The notes under the pieces are model-generated. The model was not told the DNA's origin. It was given only the letters and a program-made list of their open reading frames with translations, and ran no database searches. Made by a program: the position numbers and the translations under genes. A DNA stretch of 5,455 nucleotides from Pleionea sp052032335 (GTDB taxonomy: Bacteria > Pseudomonadota > Gammaproteobacteria > Enterobacterales > Kangiellaceae), in NCBI GenBank assembly GCA_052032335.1, contig JBPEWV010000045.1, positions 1 to 5,455 of the forward strand, given 5' to 3'. How positions within the stretch are numbered: position 1 is the stretch's first letter; every line of letters begins with the position of its first letter. This document shows, piece by piece, positions 1 through 5,455 of the stretch.

Positions 1-2177
1 TAAATTTGTAACACCTCTTCAAAACTCTCTATCGCCTCATCGACTCGCCCAGTTTTCACCAAGTACCTTGCTTCGATGGTCTTTTGCGCCAAGTAAGTAA
101 AAGAGTTCGAAGAAGTCGACAACGCCTTGCTCATTCTTTCTTTAATCGCGCGCGCTGCCGATAACGCATTGTCGTAATCGCCGCTGAGTTCATACCAATA
201 CATTTGCCCAGTTTCTAAATGCTGCCTTAACCAAGGGTTTGGATTATTGTCCAGAAACTTTGCCAAAGATTCATTCGCGCGTTTTAAATTGTCGGCATCG
301 CCCTGATAGTAAAAGGCATGAATATAAGTGGAGTCGACATAGCGGTCGTACGGATGTTGCAGCTGTTGCTTGATCTCTTCTAACTGCTTAAAGGCCTCGT
401 CGTAAAGCTCCAGCTCAACCTTGGCTCTAGCAATGGGCAAGTCAATCGACATTAATTTTGATAGTGGCGAGAACTCAGAGTAGTCCATCTCGGGGCGATA
501 AAAATAATCAAGATACGCCTGGTACTGACCTAAGTTGGCTAACATCCACTGGTTTGCATTAAGTAAGGCCAGTACTTCTGACTTTTTTTCGGTACTTGCC
601 ATCATTTGGTCCAACTCAGCTTTTGCCTGCGACATATTGCCAGTAACGATCGAGAGATAGACTTTACTCAATCGGGTCTCAAAATGATTGGGCTCAAGCA
701 ATAAAATTTTATCGAAGCTTTCGCGCGCTTTGTTGTGTTCGCCCATCTTCATATAAAAGCTAGCAAGATAGCGGTAGCCATTTTTATTGGTGGGATTGCG
801 CTCGATGTATCGATTCATATATCCCAGTGATGCTTCGACATCATTTTGCAGAAAATTAAGCGATGCCAAAGAGACCAGATGATTGTCGTTATCCGGCATC
901 AGCTTGGTTAATTTCAGTAAACTTTTTTCGGCTTTATCGAGATCTTTTCCGGTCGACATTTGTGTTTGCGCCATCATTTGATGCGCGTCCGGATCGTTGG
1001 GATAAATTTCTACCCACATATCAAGTAACTTTAATAATGCGTCGAAATCTCCCTTTAATGAAAATAAGGTTGACCGATAAAAAAACTGCGCCTGTTTTGA
1101 AATCTTATAGTCGTGTTGCAAAGCCAGAGTATATTGCTCCATTGCGTCACCTGGTAAGCCCTGCACCCGCAACAAGTTTCCCAAAGACGCTCTTGCATTA
1201 ACAAACTCCGGATCGATTTCGAGCGTTTTGCGCAATAAGTCAATGGCGCCTTGAAAATCACGATGAAAGTAATAAATTTTATGCGCTTCGGTAAACAGTT
1301 TTAGCGCGTCGAGCGACCCGGTGTAAAATTCACTGACCGGTAATTCTGAGTCGATTTGCTTCTTGTCACGCGGTATATCCATTACATCACGAAGCGCATT
1401 ATTAACTTCTTTAACAGCATCAAATATTGAATCCGATTGCTGTGAGTAGTGAACCACAATTTTATTCTTGAGAAGGCTGTAAAGCTTAATGGACAAAGTG
1501 ACTTGCGGAGTTTCTGACTGAGCGTCGTCGATCGACAAATCGCCAAACACCAGATAGTCAGCAAAACGTTCTTTTGCCATCTTCAGGAGCAGACCAGTGG
1601 GCATGACGTTGCCTTGTTCCAAGCCTCGCTCTTTCAGTTCATTAAACAGGCTCATCGAGCGAAACGGCGTGTAAGCGTTTAAATAGATGTCGCGCTTTAA
1701 CTCTTCAGCCAACATGCCCGAAACTGCGTAGCGCAGCCAGTCATCTTTCTCCGCTAAGTCAACTCCATTAAGAAACGACACCAGTACACTCTTACGGTGT
1801 TCTGAACGAGCCACTTCAAAAACCTGTTGCTCACCGGTTTCATCGACCAGCACTTTAATCTCGGTGGTTTGTACCGGCTGCACCAGCGACACCATACCGA
1901 CAACAGCAACCACAGCGTTCAAAGGCACCAGATAAAAAGTGCTTTTTTGCCATGACTCTTTGCCCTTTTTACCGTACTGGTAAGCCAATAAAATAATCGA
2001 TGGCAAAAAGGTCAGCATTCCGACGAATATATAAGAGGTAAGCTCGACTGGAAGCGCAAATCGCTCGCTCATCCAATCACCAATTTCAATCATCATCCAG
2101 GCAGTCGCAATGTAAAGCCCGGTGATTTGCGGCACACGGCGTTCGAGCAGTCGCCCAATCAATGAGTCGTTGTTCAT
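1..2177 (-). CDS. Membrane-anchored TPR protein with degenerate TolB-like domain (partial, C-terminus outside window)
   Basis: This frame stays open for 725 codons and leaves the window without a stop, so the C-terminus is missing. The ATG at 2177 is the most upstream possible start, because an in-frame TAA lies two codons before it; the next Met (residue 28) would cut the first helix. No clear Shine-Dalgarno sequence precedes it. Three hydrophobic helices lie at about residues 18-33, 48-66 and 81-99. Arg-rich LLERR (10-14) and the basic loop YGKKGK (68-73) suggest N-in, placing the rest in the periplasm. Residues ~130-240 (SVLVSFLN, AVSGMLAEELKRD, ADYLVFGDLSID) resemble the TolB-N/FlgO-like fold often found before TPRs. 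From ~288 to at least 530 there are about seven TPR units, the clearest at 464-497 (YRYLASFYMKMGEHNKA, then LEPN), and helical repeats continue to the window edge. TPR arrays bind proteins; the partner is unknown. No kinase, cyclase or DNA-binding domain is visible in the part seen. Confidence 0.88.
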   Translation of the reverse strand, partial: MNNDSLIGRLLERRVPQITGLYIATAWMMIEIGDWMSERFALPVELTSYIFVGMLTFLPSIILLAYQYGKKGKESWQKSTFYLVPLNAVVAVVGMVSLVQPVQTTEIKVLVDETGEQQVFEVARSEHRKSVLVSFLNGVDLAEKDDWLRYAVSGMLAEELKRDIYLNAYTPFRSMSLFNELKERGLEQGNVMPTGLLLKMAKERFADYLVFGDLSIDDAQSETPQVTLSIKLYSLLKNKIVVHYSQQSDSIFDAVKEVNNALRDVMDIPRDKKQIDSELPVSEFYTGSLDALKLFTEAHKIYYFHRDFQGAIDLLRKTLEIDPEFVNARASLGNLLRVQGLPGDAMEQYTLALQHDYKISKQAQFFYRSTLFSLKGDFDALLKLLDMWVEIYPNDPDAHQMMAQTQMSTGKDLDKAEKSLLKLTKLMPDNDNHLVSLASLNFLQNDVEASLGYMNRYIERNPTNKNGYRYLASFYMKMGEHNKARESFDKILLLEPNHFETRLSKVYLSIVTGNMSQAKAELDQMMASTEKKSEVLALLNANQWMLANLGQYQAYLDYFYRPEMDYSEFSPLSKLMSIDLPIARAKVELELYDEAFKQLEEIKQQLQHPYDRYVDSTYIHAFYYQGDADNLKRANESLAKFLDNNPNPWLRQHLETGQMYWYELSGDYDNALSAARAIKERMSKALSTSSNSFTYLAQKTIEARYLVKTGRVDEAIESFEEVLQI

Positions 2178-2371
2178 AGTTTAATCAGCTAGGTGTGTAT
2201 CTCAGTGAGCGAATTATACACAAACTGCTCACCCGACATAACCGCTGAAAGGTGCAGTTGTAAGCCGTCGAATTGTCAGACTTCCCAGCCGACACATCGG
2301 AGTTTGCTATAGCCAATTCCTTCAGTCTCAAATTACGATTCCATTTGGCCCACTTGGTGGGTGCTAATACC
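2178..2371. other. Intergenic gap between the CxxC gene and the TPR gene
   Basis: The gap is 194 bases long. Apart from the TATAAT box I see only a short inverted repeat, CCCAC-TTG-GTGGG at 2349-2361, eleven bases beyond the stop of the 92-residue gene. It has a 5-bp stem and no T-run after it, so it is not a convincing intrinsic terminator. Open frames that cross the gap on either strand lack a ribosome site and recognisable protein character. Confidence 0.6.
2213..2218 (-). promoter_or_regulatory. Candidate sigma70 -10 box for the TPR gene
   Basis: On the minus strand this hexamer is a perfect TATAAT, about 36 bases before the ATG at 2177, which would give a leader of roughly 28 bases. The -35 region at 17-bp spacing (TTATGT) is a poor match to TTGACA, so the promoter may be weak or need an activator. 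The placement suggests that the TPR gene has its own promoter and need not depend on read-through from the 92-residue gene. Confidence 0.45.
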
Positions 2372-2650
2372 TTAATCGGAGAACACGCCGGGAACGCAAT
2401 TGTCAAGAAACAGATACTGCCATTGACGGTGGCATTGCGGACACTGATACAGGGTGTATTGCCCCTGCCTGCCTTGATGATTCAACTCCCCAGCCGAAGT
2501 AAGTTGCTGTATTTGCTTTTCAACGGCCATCTGGCGATCGATGGTTTTGATTTGCCCTTTCCAGTGACGACGTAATTCGCTGCAAACCGCACACTCTGAA
2601 GTCGGTAATGGTTTCTGTTTAGGTTTTTGCTGATTATTTCTCTTGCCCAA
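2372..2650 (-). CDS. Small protein with two CxxC knuckles, probable zinc-ribbon-like protein of unknown function
   Basis: This gene encodes 92 residues from a TTG start; there is no ATG in a suitable place, and AAAAGGAG sits six bases before the TTG, which decides the start. The first ~16 residues are rich in Lys, Gln, Asn and Pro (KRNNQQKPKQKP) and are probably disordered and basic. Two Cys pairs follow, C20-A-V-C23 and C70-P-Q-C73, separated by a polar, mostly helical stretch (residues 25-50) and a Gly/Gln-rich turn. The second pair sits in YQCPQCHRQWQYLF, typical of a zinc-ribbon knuckle between aromatic strands. The likely role of the four Cys is to hold one Zn ion. The basic tail would fit nucleic-acid or ribosome contact, but that is inference. 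It is soluble, with no signal peptide or membrane segment. I do not recognise the family. It stands alone between two gaps, so its neighbours do not define its role. Confidence 0.75.
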   Translation of the reverse strand: MGKRNNQQKPKQKPLPTSECAVCSELRRHWKGQIKTIDRQMAVEKQIQQLTSAGELNHQGRQGQYTLYQCPQCHRQWQYLFLDNCVPGVFSD

Positions 2651-2656
2651 TGGTCG

Positions 2657-2664
2657 CTCCTTTT
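2657..2664 (-). promoter_or_regulatory. Strong Shine-Dalgarno site that fixes a TTG start
   Basis: On the minus strand this reads AAAAGGAG and ends six bases before the TTG at 2650. The other plausible ribosome sites in the window are weak, so this match is the main reason to accept the non-ATG start of the 92-residue gene. Confidence 0.75.
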
Positions 2665-2779
2665 AAAACCGCTCTCTCACTCCATTACTTTCATCTCATA
2701 CGAGAGGAGATACGTCAACCTAGTGTCTTAATTTTCACCGCCCCGGCTCGGTTGATCGTCTACCTTCAACTTACAATTA

Positions 2780-2821
2780 GCTTGTTTGATTTCAATTGAG
2801 TGATTTCGTCGGAGTGATTTC
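2780..2821. repeat. Three direct repeats of TGATTTC at exact 14-bp period
   Basis: TGATTTC occurs at 2787-2793, 2801-2807 and 2815-2821, each 14 bases apart. The second and third copies share a longer core, GAGTGATTTC; the first has TGTT in front instead of GAG. On the minus strand the unit reads GAAATCACTC plus four variable bases. A worn, related stretch (TTGAGTGG, then TTTGATTA) continues to about 2847 but is not exact. The array lies in the gap after the GGDEF-EAL gene and 130-170 bases upstream of the TTG start of the 92-residue gene. It could be a set of regulator binding sites or a small decayed tandem repeat. Confidence 0.6.
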
Positions 2822-2916
2822 ATTTTATTGAGTGGTAAATTTGATTAAATAACACCCAAAAAGGTCAAGCCAATATCGACTGGTACGCCGTGCAAGTTGC
2901 GCGAGCAGGCTTCAAT

Positions 2917-5370
2917 TTACAACCCTTTTCTCACCACTTCCAGTGTCGGCTCAGGAAACTCATAATTTGCCGCAGCCAACAGGTCTTTTAATGGCTCTGG
3001 CTTGTGAAAATGATAGCCCTGACCAAAGTCCACACCAATGCTAGTTAAATAATCTTCGCTTTGCTGATTCTCAACAAACTCAGCGATGGTTGATTTTTCT
3101 AACGCATGAGCAATGTTATTCATCGATTGCACCAAAGCCTGGTCGACCGGCCTGGACGAAAGCTCTTTGACAAACATACCATCTATCTTGACGTAATCTA
3201 CCGGCATCTGTTTTAAGTAACCGAAGGAAGAAAAGCCACTGCCAAAATCGTCGAGTGAGAAATGGCACCCGAGTTTATTCAAACGCAACATAAATTCGAT
3301 TGCCGTCGAAAAGTTCGCCATAGCGGCTGTTTCAGTAACCTCAAAGCAAAGATTTGGACAAAGTTCAGGCACGTCACTTAACAGTTTGAATATTTTGTTA
3401 TTATACCTCGCACTGGAGATGGTTTGAGCCGACAGGTTGATGCTGATTTTCCACTGCTCGGGTAAAACCGACAGGAAACTTTTTATGGTTTTTATGGTTG
3501 TTTCAACAACCCAGTAATCGATTTTGTATGCCAGATTATAGCGTTCTGCGGCAGGAAGAAACGCTCCCGGAGGAATGACTTGACCCTTCCGAATCATACG
3601 AATTAACACTTCACCCTTGAATAGATTTTGATTTTTCGATGACAGAGGTTTTATTTTTTGAAAGTAAAGCTCAAAGCCGCCTGGATCTCGAAGCGACTGA
3701 TTAATCTTGTCGACCCATTTCATTTCTCCGAGCAACGACGTGCTCTCTTCACTCGACTCGTTAAATACAATGGTTTTATTTCTGCCTTTCTCTTTTGCGA
3801 CGTAACACGCACTGTCGGCTTCACTGAGCACATTTTGTATGCTACGGGTATCTTGATCGATTACCGAGATTCCTGCGCTTATGCCAACTTCGAAAAACTT
3901 GTTTTCCCAACTAAAGCGGTGTCGCTCGAGCGCTACTCGCATGGTTTGAATTATTTCAATGGCCTTATCGGGCTCGCAACACTCCAGCAACAAAGCAAAT
4001 TCATCACCCCCAATGCGTGCAAGTACGTCGTCTTTTCGTAAACACTGCTTAAACAAGGTCGAAATTTGTTTCAACAGAATATCGCCGGCACTGTGTCCAC
4101 AAATATCGTTAATAACTTTAAACTGATCCAGGTCGAGAAAACAGACACAATGCCTTGTTTGTTGAACCACAGATTTTTCAATCGACATATCGAGTAAGCG
4201 AGAAAATTCAAGACGATTGATGAGTCCAGTAAGGTCATCGTGTGAAGCCTGATAACTGAGTTTTTGCGACATCTTATGCAGGTCGCTAATGTCTTGAGAC
4301 ACAATCAGGATAAACCGTTTTCCAAACTGATCGATCGCTCTAGCGCCATCTCGAGTCCAGAATCCATAACCCGATTTCGAGACACGCTTAAGTTCCCAGT
4401 GCTTTGTAGAAAGATTAGTCTGTTTAATGCTTTCAAGATATTGCTCAAACAAAGGTTGATCCGACTCAGCGTAGAGTATCCGAGCATCTTGACCGATCAG
4501 TTCGGATTTATCATAGCCGAAGGTTTTTAGACCATAGTCATTTATGTTAACAATTTTAAACTCATCGTCTATGGTCAAAAAGGTAGCAGGGTTCTTCTCG
4601 TACAACTCTTGATAAGAGCGTTCCAACGTATGAATTTTCTCTGCCGAACTTCTTAGAGAACTATCGAGGCTTTCGAACTCCGACAATAGATAGTGTTGTC
4701 GAATTTTCTTTAACTCGCCATCTACAATAGATTCGGCATTGGCTTTAAGCTCTTCTACCGGCAGAACGACTATGTATTTCAGAAGCAGCCAAATAGATCC
4801 GACAATGACAAGACTTAACAGACTCCAGATGATCATTTCTTGAATTAGGAAACTGTTTAATTGCTCCAGCTCGCTACTTATATCTGAGACCAAAATTAAG
4901 CGGTCAGCCTGACCTGCCAGCAAGTTGTCTTCACTTTGGCGACTTAAGGGAAACTGATAAACCAGCCATTTCGAAGTATCATCAAGGTAGTCTACATGAT
5001 AGTTACGATCGAGTTTAGAAAAATAGTTAGTCGACAGGGTTTCATCGAGCATGTCAAATGGCTTGCCCTCGAGTGCTCGCTTGTTGGCGCTAAATATCTG
5101 ATTCTCATCATTCACCAACAGACTGTAAACAATCGATTTCGTTGACTGTGATTGCTCAATGGCCGAACGAACAATAGAGGGCAACCCGTAACGAATACCT
5201 GTTTCGATGTTGGCAGAAATTAAGTTACCGATGTTTACAATTCTTTCGACCGCATCCTGCCGTATGCGCTCCTCACTCTCACTGTACTTAATGTAAAAAT
5301 TAAACGCACTACCAATAAGAAGGAGCGCCATTAGTATAAGAGGTATGAATGTGCGTAACGCCATACTCAT
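2917..5370 (-). CDS. Transmembrane sensor HAMP-PAS-GGDEF-EAL protein: predicted diguanylate cyclase/c-di-GMP phosphodiesterase
   Basis: This 817-residue inner-membrane protein should make and/or break cyclic di-GMP. TM1 is at ~7-27, a periplasmic Cache-like sensor at ~28-175, TM2 at ~178-200, HAMP at ~200-250, PAS at ~255-365, GGDEF at ~374-535 and EAL at ~552-800. The cyclase site looks complete: D413-L-D415, N421-D422, GGDEF at 454-458, and an inhibitory RxxD (R445-D448) five residues before it. The EAL half has E587-V-L in place of EAL, N645, E677 and E680, D707-D708, K728, E767 and Q784, so every residue expected to bind metal or substrate is present; AEGVE is replaced by AEFVE. Phosphodiesterase activity is therefore likely, and dual activity is possible. 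The ATG at 5370 is chosen because it overlaps the preceding stop; a second ATG at 5364 is possible. There is no strong Shine-Dalgarno sequence, which fits translational coupling. Many such proteins exist per genome, so no gene symbol is safe. Confidence 0.96.
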   Translation of the reverse strand: MSMALRTFIPLILMALLLIGSAFNFYIKYSESEERIRQDAVERIVNIGNLISANIETGIRYGLPSIVRSAIEQSQSTKSIVYSLLVNDENQIFSANKRALEGKPFDMLDETLSTNYFSKLDRNYHVDYLDDTSKWLVYQFPLSRQSEDNLLAGQADRLILVSDISSELEQLNSFLIQEMIIWSLLSLVIVGSIWLLLKYIVVLPVEELKANAESIVDGELKKIRQHYLLSEFESLDSSLRSSAEKIHTLERSYQELYEKNPATFLTIDDEFKIVNINDYGLKTFGYDKSELIGQDARILYAESDQPLFEQYLESIKQTNLSTKHWELKRVSKSGYGFWTRDGARAIDQFGKRFILIVSQDISDLHKMSQKLSYQASHDDLTGLINRLEFSRLLDMSIEKSVVQQTRHCVCFLDLDQFKVINDICGHSAGDILLKQISTLFKQCLRKDDVLARIGGDEFALLLECCEPDKAIEIIQTMRVALERHRFSWENKFFEVGISAGISVIDQDTRSIQNVLSEADSACYVAKEKGRNKTIVFNESSEESTSLLGEMKWVDKINQSLRDPGGFELYFQKIKPLSSKNQNLFKGEVLIRMIRKGQVIPPGAFLPAAERYNLAYKIDYWVVETTIKTIKSFLSVLPEQWKISINLSAQTISSARYNNKIFKLLSDVPELCPNLCFEVTETAAMANFSTAIEFMLRLNKLGCHFSLDDFGSGFSSFGYLKQMPVDYVKIDGMFVKELSSRPVDQALVQSMNNIAHALEKSTIAEFVENQQSEDYLTSIGVDFGQGYHFHKPEPLKDLLAAANYEFPEPTLEVVRKGL
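5367..5370 (-). promoter_or_regulatory. ATGA stop/start overlap (translational coupling)
   Basis: The TGA that ends the upstream gene shares bases with the ATG that starts the GGDEF-EAL gene. With no good Shine-Dalgarno sequence in front of that ATG, ribosomes ending the first gene probably restart on the second. This is strong evidence that the two are one operon and are made in linked amounts. Confidence 0.75.
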
Positions 5371-5455
5371 TCTGCACGTTCTACCATCAGTAACGCTCGG
5401 TTAGTAATGAGCTTTTGCTTGTCAATGGGCTTTTTCATCAATTGCTTGTCGAGCA
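5367..5455 (-). CDS. C-terminal end of an upstream gene, possibly a receiver (REC) domain (partial)
   Basis: Only the last 28 codons are inside the window; the frame is open to the edge and ends with TGA at 5369-5367. The residues include LMKKPIDKQKLI followed by an amphipathic helix ending in VERAE. A Lys-Pro pair followed by a polar residue and a Leu-containing helix is the usual look of strand beta5 and helix alpha5 at the end of response-regulator receiver domains, where the Lys is a conserved active-site residue. This could be a single-domain regulator or the last domain of a hybrid histidine kinase. Only 28 residues are visible, so the assignment is tentative, although the coding status is well supported by the stop/start overlap with the GGDEF-EAL gene. 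Confidence 0.6.
   Translation of the reverse strand, partial: LDKQLMKKPIDKQKLITNRALLMVERAE

Larger units (their letters stand above)
2651..2916. other. Intergenic gap after the GGDEF-EAL gene
   Basis: The gap is 266 bases and holds no credible coding frame. It contains the ribosome site of the 92-residue gene, the 14-bp-period repeat described separately, and a small inverted repeat at 2693-2711 (ATCTC...GAGAT, with an inner TCTC-ATAC-GAGA). No classic stem followed by a T-run was found for ending the GGDEF-EAL transcript. The best stem just past its stop (GCCTGC with GCA-C-GGC on the minus strand, about 2888-2911) has a bulge and no T-run. A promoter for the 92-residue gene could lie here; the only TTGAC-type -35 (2713-2718 on the minus strand) has a poor -10. 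Confidence 0.55.

Noticed and set aside
863..1201. Plus-strand frame of 112 codons inside the TPR gene
   Set aside because: It is antisense to a continuous 725-codon frame with clear TPR periodicity; the composition is that of a shadow.
2349..2361. Inverted repeat CCCAC-TTG-GTGGG just after the 92-residue gene as a terminator
   Set aside because: The stem is only 5 bp with a 3-base loop, and no T-run follows on the minus strand.
2185..2406. A 73-codon minus-strand frame spanning the gap before the TPR gene
   Set aside because: It begins inside the 92-residue gene in another frame with no ribosome site, covers the TATAAT box, and its translation shows no recognisable domain.
2273..2575. A 100-codon plus-strand frame across the gap and over the 92-residue gene
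   Set aside because: It starts with TTG without a ribosome site and lies antisense to the CxxC gene, which has a strong ribosome site and a clear motif. It looks like a shadow frame.
2693..2711. Nested inverted repeat ATCTC...GAGAT with inner TCTC-ATAC-GAGA
   Set aside because: Arms of 4-5 bp are expected by chance in this much sequence, and there is no second copy or clear promoter alignment.
2690..2718. TTGACG ... GATGAA (minus strand) as a promoter of the 92-residue gene
   Set aside because: The -35 is good and the spacing is 17, but the -10 matches only three of six consensus bases, which is close to chance.
3658..4041. Plus-strand frame of 127 codons opposite the GGDEF region
   Set aside because: The opposite strand encodes the GGDEF domain with intact motifs; this frame has no supporting features.

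Overview
The window reads as chromosomal DNA from a gammaproteobacterium of moderate GC content, probably marine or aquatic. This rests on two things. A cyclic-di-GMP enzyme of a subtype common in that class (EVLxRM with IPPGAFLPAAERY) fills nearly half the window, and a large three-helix membrane TPR protein has an N-terminus of a kind I associate with marine Gammaproteobacteria. I see no insertion sequence, phage gene, tRNA, rRNA or CRISPR array. The species cannot be fixed from the sequence. All recognisable genes lie on the minus strand, so the gene order runs from high to low coordinates.

Region by region, in the direction of transcription: (1) 5455-5367 holds the last 28 codons of a gene that enters from outside the window; its end resembles the last strand and helix of a response-regulator receiver domain. 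(2) 5370-2917 is an 817-residue transmembrane protein with a periplasmic sensor, HAMP, PAS, GGDEF and EAL. Its start codon overlaps the previous stop as ATGA, so the two are probably translationally coupled. (3) 2916-2651 is a 266-base gap with no gene; it carries a three-copy, 14-bp-period direct repeat. (4) 2650-2372 is a small 92-residue protein with two CxxC knuckles, read from a TTG start behind a strong Shine-Dalgarno sequence. (5) 2371-2178 is a 194-base gap with a perfect TATAAT box facing the next gene. (6) 2177-1 is the first 725 codons of a membrane-anchored protein with a degenerate TolB-like domain and a long TPR array; it runs off the low end of the window still open.

The coherent functional unit is the upstream receiver-like gene plus the GGDEF-EAL protein, which look like one signalling operon that changes cyclic di-GMP in response to an envelope or PAS signal. 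The zinc-knuckle protein and the TPR protein are on the same strand but separated by gaps of about 200-270 bases. The TPR gene probably has its own promoter, so a functional link to the signalling pair is not shown by the sequence. The window is mostly ordinary chromosome; the least explained parts are the small CxxC protein and the 14-bp repeat array.
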